A stretch of 33,063 nt of DNA, taken from Bacteroidota bacterium (GTDB lineage Bacteria; Bacteroidota; Bacteroidia; AKYH767-A; OLB10). The position numbers were made by a program, and so were the translations under genes. Position 1 is the first letter of the stretch. Every line of letters starts with the position of its first letter. This document shows, one piece after another, positions 1 through 8,146 of this stretch. The notes beneath the pieces were generated by a model. The model did no database searches and was not told where the DNA came from. It worked only from the letters and a program-made list of their open reading frames with translations. The DNA is taken from the NCBI GenBank assembly GCA_029547265.1, contig JAKPPP010000268.1, positions 1 to 33,063 of the forward strand, written 5' to 3'.

Positions 1-1
1 A

Positions 2-523
2 GCCATGAACTCAGTATTAATGAACCAAGGAATCAGTGTAGATGCCAATGAAATGGATACAGTAACGGTACAGTTACGTGACCAATTCGATCCAACAGTT
101 GTAGTAGCTACATCGGTAGCAGTTATGAATGTAAATGGAGACGCAAGCTTCACAATTCCTGGAACAGTAATCGGCGGAAACTATTATATCGCGGTGTTCC
201 ATAGAAATACGGTACAAACATGGTCAGCATTACCGGTGACATTTGCAGCGACAACAAGCTATGACTTCACAACTTCGGCGTCACAAGCGTTTGGAGATAA
301 TCAAGTAGAAGTAGAGCCGGGAGTATTTGCGATGTACACAGGAGATCTTAACCAAGATGAAAACGTAGATATCGCAGATCAACCTATCTTGGAAACAGAT
401 ATTTCGAATTTCGAATTTGGTTATTTCGTAACTGATACAAATGGTGACGGAAACGTAGATATCGCAGATAGTCCAATTATGGAGACTAACGTAGGAATGT
501 TTATCTACTCAGCGCACCCATAA
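2..523 (+). CDS. Secreted protein with C-terminal dockerin-like (EF-hand-like) module, 5' end outside window
   Basis: The frame is open to the left edge, so this is the C-terminal part of a longer gene; the ATG at 5 is probably internal. The first ~95 residues look like a beta-sandwich segment often found before such tails in Bacteroidota (PVTFAATTSYDFTTSASQAF). The tail, from GDNQVEVEPGVFAMYTGD onward, carries two 12-residue calcium-loop-like motifs, DLNQDENVDIAD and DTNGDGNVDIAD, spaced like a type I dockerin duplicate. The first loop has Glu where Gly is usual. No T9SS domain follows; the protein ends FIYSAHP. Codons are strongly A-ending (gta, aca, gga), as in the giant gene at 985, suggesting high expression. 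The ligand of the module is unknown; 'dockerin-like' is a family inference. Confidence 0.75.
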   Translation, partial: AMNSVLMNQGISVDANEMDTVTVQLRDQFDPTVVVATSVAVMNVNGDASFTIPGTVIGGNYYIAVFHRNTVQTWSALPVTFAATTSYDFTTSASQAFGDNQVEVEPGVFAMYTGDLNQDENVDIADQPILETDISNFEFGYFVTDTNGDGNVDIADSPIMETNVGMFIYSAHP

Positions 524-538
524 TAATAATAATAATAA
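521..538 (+). other. Six consecutive in-frame TAA stop codons
   Basis: The stop codon of the first gene is repeated as an uninterrupted (TAA)6 trinucleotide run in the same frame. It may be a simple slippage tract or a fail-safe stop for a highly expressed gene. Confidence 0.9.
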
Positions 539-541
539 AGC

Positions 542-567
542 ACCGGGGGGTAGAAATACTCCCCGGT
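542..567 (+). terminator. Stem-loop after the first gene, weak terminator candidate
   Basis: ACCGGGG (542-548) pairs with CCCCGGT (561-567) and can be extended inward by three more pairs. There is no real T-tract afterwards (ttattaaag), so it may be an attenuating or RNA-stabilising hairpin rather than a full terminator. Confidence 0.5.
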
Positions 568-624
568 TATTAAAGTTAAAGGACTATTAACAATAGGATA
601 AATCAACAAGAATAAATTTACGGC

Positions 625-948
625 ATGAAAAAACTACTAATTATTGGATTCTTCGGTTTATTAGCCGGGATTCCTGATAAAGCGAGTGCCCAGTCTGCTA
701 ATAATGCCTATGGAGATAATCAGGTAGAAGTAGAACCAGGCGTATTTGCAATTTATTCTGGGGATATTAATCAAGATGGGAATATTGATATTGCAGATGG
801 CTCACTAGTTGAGGCGGATGTGTCAAATTTTGCATTTGGATATATAGCTTCGGATTTAAATGGAGATGGGAATGTAGACATTGCGGATCTTCCTTTAATG
901 GAAGCCAATATTGCCAATTTCATTTATGCGATAATTCCAACACCATAA
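625..948 (+). CDS. Secreted mini-protein made of a stand-alone dockerin-like module
   Basis: A 107-residue protein with a Sec signal peptide (MKKLLIIGFFGLLAGI, likely cleavage around ASA-Q at residue 22). A short linker follows, then GDNQVEVEPGVFAIYSGD and two EF-hand-like loops, DINQDGNIDIAD (47-58) and DLNGDGNVDIAD (77-88). The mature part matches the tail of the preceding gene over its whole length, roughly two residues in three, yet the beta-sandwich body is absent. It is thus a signal peptide joined directly to the tail. Its codons are more T-ending than those of its paralogue, so it is not a recent copy. It ends 36 nt before the giant surface protein and is probably co-transcribed with it. 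Function unknown; it could be a soluble partner or competitor for whatever binds these modules. Confidence 0.8.
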   Translation: MKKLLIIGFFGLLAGIPDKASAQSANNAYGDNQVEVEPGVFAIYSGDINQDGNIDIADGSLVEADVSNFAFGYIASDLNGDGNVDIADLPLMEANIANFIYAIIPTP

Positions 949-984
949 AGTAATCAACCAAGAAAAAAATAAACCAAAAATAAC

Positions 985-3900
985 ATGAAAAAAAGACAAC
1001 ACATGAGTTGGAAGTGGCTTACGGGAATGCTCTGCATCCTGTTTGCTCTCTTCACAGGGTCTTCGCAGGCTCAAACGCAGTTGACCTTCGGAATATCGTC
1101 GGGTCCATCTAGTAGTTGTAGCTCCACATCAAATACGTTAACGTATGATTTGTGGCTAAATAACACGGGGACAAACGAACTTAGACTAAATGCTTGCGCA
1201 TTCGGGATTAATATAAATCCGGCAGCGGTAGGCGGCACAACAGGAACTGTTGCGTTCACTTCAGCGCTTCAGGCAAATAGTAATGATGTCTCTTTGGCTC
1301 CCGTAATAGCATCAGCCTCGACAGGAGTTAATTTAACAAATCCCAATCGCCACATTCGTTTTACAACGACTGGAGCTGGTATGTCGGCGGCAAATGCTCC
1401 TAGCTTACCATTTAATACGTGGGTAAGAGTAGGAACAATTGTTGTAACCTTAACGAACCCAACTGCGTGGGTTGCTAATACTACTCCAAACTTGTCAATG
1501 GTATTGTCAGGAGGAGGATTAACAGCAACAAATGCAACAGTATATATTGGTACTGCAACGACATCAACATCATTATCGACAGTAGCAGGTTCGCGTGTAT
1601 TAGCTCCTGTTACTTGTAATCCAGTGCTAAATGCACCAACTTGTACAGCAGCAACACTATCAAGTGTTATCACTAACCAGACATGTTCAAACGTAAATAA
1701 CGGAGCAATTGATTTAACTGCTACGGGAGGATCACCTGCACCATCTTTTGCTTGGACAAAAGTAGGTGGCGGATTTAACGCGGTAAGTGAAGACATCAGC
1801 GGATTAGCTCCGGGAGATTACACAGTAGTAGCGACTTCAGGTGCTTGTTCATCAACTGCAACTTATACAGTAGGAGCAGGAGCAGAAGCAACTACAGTTC
1901 CTTCTACGGTATCTGCTTGCGGAAGTTACACTTGGCCACAAAATGGCCAAACATATACTGCAAGTGGAACATACACAGCGGTATCAGGATGTACAACGTA
2001 TGAATTAACATTGAATGTAACGCCAATCCCAGTACAACCAACATTAGCATGTTATGAAACAGCAACGTTCAACAACACAACATGTTCATGGGATGTAACA
2101 GGAACACAACCAGTACAACCGACATTAGCATGTTACCAAACAGCAACGTTCAACAACACAACATGTTCATGGGATGTAACAGGAACACAACCGGTACAAC
2201 CAACATTAGCATGTTATGAAACAGCAACGTTCAACACAACAACATGTTCATGGGATGTAACAGGAACACAACCGGTACAACCGACATTAGCATGTTACCA
2301 AACAGCAACGTTCAATAACACAACATGTTCATGGGATGTAACAGGAGAACCAAATCCTGTAATTACAACAACAGCATCAGCGTGTGATTTATACACATGG
2401 ACAGTAAATGGCCAAACGTATACAGCAAGTGGAACATATTCTTACAGTTCAAACTGTCAAGATTATTCATTGGTGTTAACAATTACAGGTGTATCAAGTA
2501 CCAACACATCAACAGTAACAGCATGTGGAAGCTATACATGGTCAGCTAATGGCACTACGTATACTCAATCAGGAAGCTATACATATGTAAGTGGATGTAA
2601 CACTGAAATATTGAACTTAACAGTAACACCAATTCCTGCACAACCAACATTAGCATGTTATGAAACGGCAACGTTTAATAGTTCAACATGTTCATGGGAT
2701 GTAACAGGAACACAACCTGCACAACCAACATTAGCATGTTATGAAACGGCAACGTTCAACAACACAACATGTTCATGGGATGTAACAGGAACACAACCGG
2801 TACAACCAACATTAGCATGTTATGAAACAGCAACGTTCAACAACACAACATGTTCATGGGATGTAACAGGAACAATGCCGGTACAACCGACATTAGCATG
2901 TTACCAAACAGCAACGTTCAACAACACAACATGTTCATGGGATGTAACAGGAGAACCAAATCCAGTAATCACAACAACAGCAACATCATGTGATACCTAT
3001 GTATGGTCAGTAAATGGTCAAACGTATGCAGCAAGTGGAACATATTCTTACAGTTCAAACTGTCAAGATTATTCATTGGTGTTAACAATTAACACATCAG
3101 TAACATATTATGCAGATGCTGACTTAGACGGATACGGAGATGCAAATTCACCGGTAACATCATGTACAGGAATGCCATCAGGAGCAGTAGCTAACTCAGG
3201 CGACTGTAACGATAACAATGGAAACATTAACCCTGGAGCAACAGAGGTATGTGGAAATGGAATCGATGACAACTGTGATGGCAATGTAGACGAAGGATGT
3301 GGATGTACAAATCCACCAACAGCGAATGCAGGATTAAATGCATCAGTATGTGAAGGACAAACAGTATCATTAAATGGAACAATCGGTGGTGGAGCAAACA
3401 ATGCAACATGGACATCAAGTGGAAGTGGATCATTCAGTCCATCAGCTAACGTACTAAACGCAACGTATGTACCATCAAGTGCAGATTATGCAGCAGGAAG
3501 TGTAACGTTAACGTTAACAACAGATGCAACAGCACCATGTACAGCAGCAACAAGTTCAATGACAGTAACATTTAATGCGTTACCATCAGGAGCAGGAGCA
3601 ATCAGCGGAACAACAGCGATTTGTAATCCATTAAAAACACTCTTCACGTATTCGGTAGCCGCAGTACAAGGCGCATCATCATATACATGGACAGTACCTG
3701 TAGGGGCAACAATAATCGGATCATCAAACGGAACATCGATTTCAGTAAGATTCGTAGATGCTAACGTACAAGTAGGTATCAATGGCCCGATCACAGTAAC
3801 ACCAAACAACAGCAATGGATGCGGAAACCCAGCACCATCAGTATTGAATATCTCAGTAAATATCACAGTACCGGTAACACCTCCATCAATATCAGGAGCA

Positions 3901-4926
3901 ACCAAAGTATGTCCTGGCGATATCGTAACGTATTCAATCGCTAACGTAGCACGTGCAACAAGCTATAACTGGTCAGTACCATCAGGAGCAAGTATCTTAT
4001 CAGGAGCAGGTTCGAACGTAATTACGGTACAATACACTTCAGTAGTAGGAGGAACGTTATCAGTAATTGCGGTAAACAGCTGCGGAACAAGTCCAGCACG
4101 TACAGCAACAATTACACAAAACATCTTACCAGCGGCAGCATCAATCAGCGGCCCAATCGACGGATTATGTGGATTAACAGGTGTAGTATATAGTGTAACA
4201 CCGGTATCAGGAGCAGTATCATATGTATGGACAGTGCCATCAGGAGCAAGCATCGTAGGATCATCAAGTGGATCATCAATCGTAGTTGACTTCAGTGGAT
4301 CATTCACAACAGGATCAGTAACAGTAGCTGCATCGAACAACTGCGGAACAGGATTAGTACGTAGTTTATCAGTAAAAGCAGTACCGGGCTTACCTGGAGC
4401 GATCAGTGGACCTACAACAGCATGTACTTCAAGTTCAGGCAATGTATATAGTATCAGCACGGTATCAGGAGCAACTTCATACACATGGACAGTACCAGGT
4501 GGAGCAACAATTAACTCAGGACAAGGATCAAAAATCATTAGTGTAACATTCGGATCAGTTCCATCATCAACAGGAATTGTGACAGTGAAAGCATCTAATG
4601 CATGTGGATTGTCAGCGGTAAAAGTATTATCGGTAGCAACAATCAATTGTCCACGTGTAGGCACAACAACATCATTAAGCATGGTAGCATATCCAAATCC
4701 GGTGAGCACAGAACTTACAGTAGAGTTCGGTTCAGAGTCGGCACAAAATGCTAACATTACCTTACGTGATGCAGCAGGCCGTATCGTTTACGCAGAAAGT
4801 AAAGCAGCTGCAGTAGGGTTCAATTCAGCGAAAGTAAGCGTTGATGGATTAGCTTCAGGCATCTACATGTTACAATTGCAAATGAACGATCGTACAGAGC
4901 AAATCAAAGTATTTGTGACTAAGTAA
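985..4926 (+). CDS. Giant repetitive T9SS-secreted surface protein
   Basis: 1313 residues. Order: signal peptide (~1-29, ends SSQA-Q); an N-terminal beta domain (~30-205) with cohesin-like features (LTYDLWLNNTGTNELRL, later VRVGTIVVTLTN); a SprB-type repeat (~234-298, NGAIDLTATGG...ISGLAPGDYTV); and four modules of the type CGSYTW..NGQTYTASGTY alternating with two blocks of four 27-residue repeats (PTLACYETATFNNTTCSWDV). Then come an Asp-rich putative metal-binding motif (~708-773, DADLDGYGD and CGNGIDDNCDGNVDEGC), a PKD-like segment, four Ig/PKD-like repeats (ISGPTTAC...YTWTVPGGA), and a type A T9SS sorting domain (~1232-1313, YPNPVSTELTVEF...GIYMLQL) ending VFVTK. From about 2000 onward codons are almost uniformly A-ending. 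It is expected to cross the outer membrane through T9SS and be surface-attached or released. The exact role (adhesin, gliding or matrix) is not visible. Confidence 0.9.
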   Translation: MKKRQHMSWKWLTGMLCILFALFTGSSQAQTQLTFGISSGPSSSCSSTSNTLTYDLWLNNTGTNELRLNACAFGININPAAVGGTTGTVAFTSALQANSNDVSLAPVIASASTGVNLTNPNRHIRFTTTGAGMSAANAPSLPFNTWVRVGTIVVTLTNPTAWVANTTPNLSMVLSGGGLTATNATVYIGTATTSTSLSTVAGSRVLAPVTCNPVLNAPTCTAATLSSVITNQTCSNVNNGAIDLTATGGSPAPSFAWTKVGGGFNAVSEDISGLAPGDYTVVATSGACSSTATYTVGAGAEATTVPSTVSACGSYTWPQNGQTYTASGTYTAVSGCTTYELTLNVTPIPVQPTLACYETATFNNTTCSWDVTGTQPVQPTLACYQTATFNNTTCSWDVTGTQPVQPTLACYETATFNTTTCSWDVTGTQPVQPTLACYQTATFNNTTCSWDVTGEPNPVITTTASACDLYTWTVNGQTYTASGTYSYSSNCQDYSLVLTITGVSSTNTSTVTACGSYTWSANGTTYTQSGSYTYVSGCNTEILNLTVTPIPAQPTLACYETATFNSSTCSWDVTGTQPAQPTLACYETATFNNTTCSWDVTGTQPVQPTLACYETATFNNTTCSWDVTGTMPVQPTLACYQTATFNNTTCSWDVTGEPNPVITTTATSCDTYVWSVNGQTYAASGTYSYSSNCQDYSLVLTINTSVTYYADADLDGYGDANSPVTSCTGMPSGAVANSGDCNDNNGNINPGATEVCGNGIDDNCDGNVDEGCGCTNPPTANAGLNASVCEGQTVSLNGTIGGGANNATWTSSGSGSFSPSANVLNATYVPSSADYAAGSVTLTLTTDATAPCTAATSSMTVTFNALPSGAGAISGTTAICNPLKTLFTYSVAAVQGASSYTWTVPVGATIIGSSNGTSISVRFVDANVQVGINGPITVTPNNSNGCGNPAPSVLNISVNITVPVTPPSISGATKVCPGDIVTYSIANVARATSYNWSVPSGASILSGAGSNVITVQYTSVVGGTLSVIAVNSCGTSPARTATITQNILPAAASISGPIDGLCGLTGVVYSVTPVSGAVSYVWTVPSGASIVGSSSGSSIVVDFSGSFTTGSVTVAASNNCGTGLVRSLSVKAVPGLPGAISGPTTACTSSSGNVYSISTVSGATSYTWTVPGGATINSGQGSKIISVTFGSVPSSTGIVTVKASNACGLSAVKVLSVATINCPRVGTTTSLSMVAYPNPVSTELTVEFGSESAQNANITLRDAAGRIVYAESKAAAVGFNSAKVSVDGLASGIYMLQLQMNDRTEQIKVFVTK
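2029..2352 (+). repeat. Four tandem 81-bp repeats, block 1
   Basis: Units start at 2029, 2110, 2191 and 2272; each encodes 27 residues around QPTLACYETATFNNTTCSW with two Cys. Units 1/3 (ACYE, ttatgaa) and 2/4 (ACYQ, ttaccaa) alternate, so a 162-bp dimer was probably duplicated. The last unit ends in GEPN instead of GTQ. Confidence 0.92.
2635..2958 (+). repeat. Four tandem 81-bp repeats, block 2
   Basis: Units start at 2635, 2716, 2797 and 2878, with the same 27-residue consensus as block 1. The first three read ACYE and the last ACYQ followed by GEPN. The near-identity of long DNA stretches with block 1 suggests recent exchange between blocks. Confidence 0.92.
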
Positions 4927-4957
4927 TTAGTTGTTCAAATAACGATCAATAAAAAGA

Positions 4958-4990
4958 AACGGCTCCCCTAAAGGGAGCCGTTCTTTTTTT
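4958..4990 (+). terminator. Rho-independent terminator of the surface-protein cluster
   Basis: A perfect 10-bp stem, AACGGCTCCC (4958-4967) with GGGAGCCGTT (4973-4982), has a CTAAA loop and is followed by CTTTTTTT. It lies 32 nt after the stop codon at 4926. Confidence 0.95.
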
Positions 4991-4993
4991 GAT

Positions 4994-5034
4994 GTAAGAT
5001 GTATGTGCAAGATGCAAAGTGCAAGAGGAAGTGA
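4994..5034. repeat. Short degenerate 7-bp tandem repeat after terminator
   Basis: Heptads gtaagat, (gtatgt), gcaagat, gcaaagt, gcaagag, gaagtga follow one another, with one 6-bp unit. The rest of 5035-5202 shows no gene and no clear promoter for the ABC gene at 5203. Confidence 0.45.
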
Positions 5035-5202
5035 TTGTTCTTGGTGCAAAACAAATAAGTGCCCAATGCAAAAGGAAAAGCGAAGCTCCTTTTCTCGTTC
5101 CTATGGGACGCCGCTGCATGAGATATGAACATCACTCCAAACTATTCGCCTTTCCGTGCCCCATTCCTCGATTTGAAATCTTTTGATTAATTTTCGCCCC
5201 TA

Positions 5203-6960
5203 ATGTCTACCATAGATCCAAAGGTTTTATTAAAGGTTAGTAATCTTACTACCGTATTTAAAAATGATGATCGTGATTTCGTCGCGGTCAATAATATCTC
5301 TTTTTCTATTGGCGAAGGCCAAACACTTGGCATTGTTGGTGAATCCGGATCCGGTAAATCAGTGACGTCTTTGTCCCTTATGCGCCTCATCGCTGAACCT
5401 CCGGGAAGAATTTCGTCAGGATCTGCAGTTCTTCTATCTAAGTCCGGTGAATCAATTGATTTATTATCACTTTCGCCTTCTCAAATTCGTAAGTATAGAG
5501 GTAATGAAATAGCAATGATATTTCAAGAGCCTATGACTTCGTTAAATCCCGTTTTTACTTGCGGCGATCAAGTTGCTGAGGTAATTCGTTTGCATAAGAA
5601 AGTTTCTAAAAAGCAAGCTAAAGAGGAAGCGATTAGCTTGTTCAAAAAAGTGAAACTCCCTCGGCCGGAGGAAATGTTTAATGCTTATCCTCATCAAATT
5701 TCAGGTGGACAAAAACAGCGCGTGATGATAGCTATGGCTATCTCTTGTAATCCTCGTATATTGATTGCAGATGAACCTACAACCGCACTCGATGTAACTG
5801 TACAAGCTGCGATTCTTGAGCTTCTAAAGGAAATTCAAGAGGAAACAGGAATGGGAATCGTATTCATCACTCATGACCTCGGTGTGATTTCTCAAATCGC
5901 CGATCAAGTTCTGGTGATGTATAAAGGTAATGTTGTTGAGGAAGGAAAGGCTTCAGATATTTTAAAGAACCCGCAACACCCTTATACTAAAGGCTTGTTG
6001 GCTTGCCGTCCTGTAAATCATGTCGGTCTTCAACGCTTGCCGGTTATTTCAGATTTTATGAAAGTAAATTCTGATGGTGGTTTCGCTGAAACCGGAATGA
6101 AAATAAATGATTTACTCGCTTCCTTAAAATCGGATCCTTCCATTAATATTAAACGTAAAGAATCTCTTTATAAAATGGCTCCGTTACTTTCTGTAAAGAA
6201 TCTTGAATTAAAATTTGTAACTAAAAAGAATGTTTTCGGTAAGGCGACACAGTTAGTAAATGCTGTCGATCAAGTTTCTTTTGATGTATACCCCGGTGAA
6301 ACATTAGGTTTAGTAGGGGAGTCAGGTTGCGGCAAAACTACATTAGGCCGTTCAATACTTCGTTTAATTGAACCTACTTCAGGTGAAATTGAATATAGTG
6401 GAGTAATGATTCGAGATCTCGATACAAAGAAATTAAGAGCATTGCGAAAACAAATGCAATTGATTTTTCAAGATCCTTATTCAAGCCTTAATCCTCGAAT
6501 GACTGTTGGCAATGCAATTATGGAACCAATGCAAGTCCATAATCTGTATGAGAACGATTCAAATCGAAAAAAGAAAGTGAAAGAGTTGCTCGTTAAAGTG
6601 GGATTGTTAGAGGAGCATTTCGATCGTTACCCTCACCAATTTTCAGGTGGGCAAAGACAACGCGTCTGTATCGCCCGCGCCTTATCTTTGAATCCCGAAT
6701 TTATTATTTGTGATGAGTCCGTTTCTGCTCTCGATGTTTCTGTTCAAGCTCAAGTACTCAATCTCTTAAACCAACTGAAGGAAGAACAAGGATTAACGTA
6801 TATTTTTATTTCTCATGACTTGTCCGTTGTTCGTTATATGAGTGATCGTATCCTCGTTATGAATAAAGGTAAAATAGAGGAGTTAGGTGATGCTGAAGAG
6901 GTATACAATAATCCTAAATCTGAATACACTAAAAAATTAATTGCTGCCATTCCCGGATAA
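5203..6960 (+). CDS. Fused two-domain oligopeptide-type ABC transporter ATPase (DppD-DppF/Opp-like)
   Basis: 585 residues with two full ATPase domains in one chain, energising import of peptides or similar solutes. First half: Walker A GESGSGKS, signature ISGGQKQR, Walker [14 protein letters not shown]-loop THDLG. Second half: [34 protein letters not shown]. The C-terminal end of the first half has the oligopeptide-transporter extension ([15 protein letters not shown]) and the second ends in [16 protein letters not shown]. The two-in-one arrangement is common for this family. No permease or binding protein lies beside it, so the membrane partner is encoded elsewhere. It precedes recX by 33 nt. 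A few family members export or serve other substrates (nickel, glutathione); peptide is the default call. Confidence 0.92.
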   Translation: MSTIDPKVLLKVSNLTTVFKNDDRDFVAVNNISFSIGEGQTLGIVGESGSGKSVTSLSLMRLIAEPPGRISSGSAVLLSKSGESIDLLSLSPSQIRKYRGNEIAMIFQEPMTSLNPVFTCGDQVAEVIRLHKKVSKKQAKEEAISLFKKVKLPRPEEMFNAYPHQISGGQKQRVMIAMAISCNPRILIADEPTTALDVTVQAAILELLKEIQEETGMGIVFITHDLGVISQIADQVLVMYKGNVVEEGKASDILKNPQHPYTKGLLACRPVNHVGLQRLPVISDFMKVNSDGGFAETGMKINDLLASLKSDPSINIKRKESLYKMAPLLSVKNLELKFVTKKNVFGKATQLVNAVDQVSFDVYPGETLGLVGESGCGKTTLGRSILRLIEPTSGEIEYSGVMIRDLDTKKLRALRKQMQLIFQDPYSSLNPRMTVGNAIMEPMQVHNLYENDSNRKKKVKELLVKVGLLEEHFDRYPHQFSGGQRQRVCIARALSLNPEFIICDESVSALDVSVQAQVLNLLNQLKEEQGLTYIFISHDLSVVRYMSDRILVMNKGKIEELGDAEEVYNNPKSEYTKKLIAAIPG

Positions 6961-6993
6961 GGGTTTTTCATTCTATGATGCATATTATTTTCA

Positions 6994-7482
6994 ATGGAAG
7001 AGAAAAAAAATAAAAAGACTTTTACTCCTGAACAATCTTTCGTTAAGATCTGTCGCTGGTGCGCTTTCCAAGAGCGTAGTCAGCAAGAGGTACGCGATAA
7101 ATTATACGATTATGGTTTGCACCAAAATGATGTTGAACAAATAATTTCTCGCGTTATAACGGAGGGATTTTTAAATGAAGAGCGTTTCGCTATCGCTTTT
7201 GCAGGAGGTAAATTTCGTCAACTGGGATGGGGAAAAGAAAAAATTAAAATCGCTCTTAAACAAAAACGTGTTTCCGATTATTGTATTAAGAAAGCGCTTC
7301 TTCAAATAAGCGATTCCGACTATTTTAATATGATGCGTAAAGTCCTTAAGAAACGAGAAAGTGAAGAGAAGGAAAAGGATGCCTTTAAACGTAAGTATAA
7401 ACTTGCCAATTATTTAGTCTCTCGAGGATTTGAATCGGATTTGGTTTGGTCTATTGTTAAAGGTGACGAATTTGTTGATTAG
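6994..7482 (+). CDS. recX: RecX family regulatory protein
   Basis: 162 residues of helical repeats typical of RecX, which binds RecA filaments and limits recombinase activity in the cytoplasm. Diagnostic segments are the first repeat (CRWCAFQERSQQEVRDKL), the central GFLNEERFAIAFAGGKFR with the RLGWGK-like motif QLGWGKEKIKIAL, and the third repeat YKLANYLVSRGFESDLVW. The length fits the family (about 150-170). It is not next to recA; here it lies between the ABC ATPase and rluE, probably in one transcript with the former. Confidence 0.93.
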   Translation: MEEKKNKKTFTPEQSFVKICRWCAFQERSQQEVRDKLYDYGLHQNDVEQIISRVITEGFLNEERFAIAFAGGKFRQLGWGKEKIKIALKQKRVSDYCIKKALLQISDSDYFNMMRKVLKKRESEEKEKDAFKRKYKLANYLVSRGFESDLVWSIVKGDEFVD

Positions 7483-7513
7483 CAGTAGAAATTATTTTTT
7501 CATTTCATTTTAG

Positions 7514-7521
7514 CATCTTTG
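7514..7521 (+). promoter_or_regulatory. Possible -7 element for rluE-like gene
   Basis: CATCTTTG resembles the Bacteroidota -7 consensus TAnnTTTG with one mismatch. It ends only five bases before the ATG at 7527, so the transcript would be leaderless or nearly so. No convincing -33 element was found. Confidence 0.35.
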
Positions 7522-7526
7522 TACTT

Positions 7527-8108
7527 ATGTTTAAGTATTTCCTCCTCTATAAGCCTTTTAATGTGCTTTCTCAGTTTACTGATGAAGGCGAGAAGAAAGG
7601 TCTTGGTTCTGTTTTCGATTTTCCTAAGGATGTTTATCCTGTGGGTCGACTTGATGCAGATAGCGAGGGACTTCTAATTCTTACTAACGATACCCGACTA
7701 AATCAAAAGTTACTGAATCCTACCAACGGACATTGGCGTACTTATTATATCCAAGTTGAGGGAAATATCACTGACGAAGCGTTGTCGAAATTGATGAAGG
7801 GTGTAATGATTAAAGTGGATGGTAAAGAACACTACACACGTCCTGCTAAAGCTCGCAGAATCGAAATCCCCGAACTTCCTGAGCGTTTCCCTTCCGTTCG
7901 TTTTCGCAAGACTGTCCCTGATACTTGGATCGAACTTTCTCTCACCGAGGGTAAAAATCGCCAAGTCCGTAAAATGACTGCTGCTGTGGGATTTCCAACC
8001 CTACGACTTGTTAGAACTGCAATAGGTAATATTCGCATGGAAAATCCTTCCTCCGGAAAGGTTGTCGAGCTGGATGGCCCTTTTGTCTATAATAATATGG
8101 AACTCTGA
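7527..8108 (+). CDS. rluE: RluE-like 23S rRNA pseudouridine synthase
   Basis: 193 residues of the RsuA/RluB/E/F branch, which isomerises a uridine in rRNA. The catalytic motif GRLDADSEGLLILTND (Asp43) is complete. Further family segments are YYIQVEGNI, the basic GKNRQVRKMTAAVGFPTLRLVRTAIG and the opening FLLYKPFNVLSQFT. There is no N-terminal S4 RNA-binding domain, which matches RluE (target U2457 in E. coli) rather than RsuA or RluB. The exact target base in this organism is inferred. It lies 44 nt after recX and 38 nt before the peptidase gene. Confidence 0.88.
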   Translation: MFKYFLLYKPFNVLSQFTDEGEKKGLGSVFDFPKDVYPVGRLDADSEGLLILTNDTRLNQKLLNPTNGHWRTYYIQVEGNITDEALSKLMKGVMIKVDGKEHYTRPAKARRIEIPELPERFPSVRFRKTVPDTWIELSLTEGKNRQVRKMTAAVGFPTLRLVRTAIGNIRMENPSSGKVVELDGPFVYNNMEL

Positions 8109-8119
8109 TTTCTTTTTCT

Positions 8120-8127
8120 GAAATTTG
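8120..8127 (+). promoter_or_regulatory. Possible -7 element for S9 peptidase gene
   Basis: GAAATTTG differs from TAnnTTTG only in the first base, and lies 20 nt before the ATG at 8147. No clear -33 box was found. Confidence 0.35.
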
Positions 8128-8146
8128 AACTGATTACTCAATCACT

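Larger units (their letters stand above)
1906..3117 (+). repeat. 606-bp tandem superrepeat inside the giant surface gene
   Basis: The order [CGSYTW module - four 81-bp units - CDxYxW module] occurs twice with an exact 606-bp offset (1906 to 2512, 2029 to 2635). The copies are close in DNA and protein, pointing to in-frame segmental duplication. Confidence 0.85.

Noticed and set aside
2029-2958. CRISPR array
   Set aside because: The regular 81-bp repeats have no unique spacers, stay in frame and encode a Cys-containing protein repeat.
3963-4757. Long open frame of 264 codons on the minus strand inside the giant surface gene
   Set aside because: It lies wholly opposite a well-supported coding region whose uniform A-ending codons keep the antisense frame open. 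Its translation shows no domain and has Pro/Thr/Val-rich low complexity.
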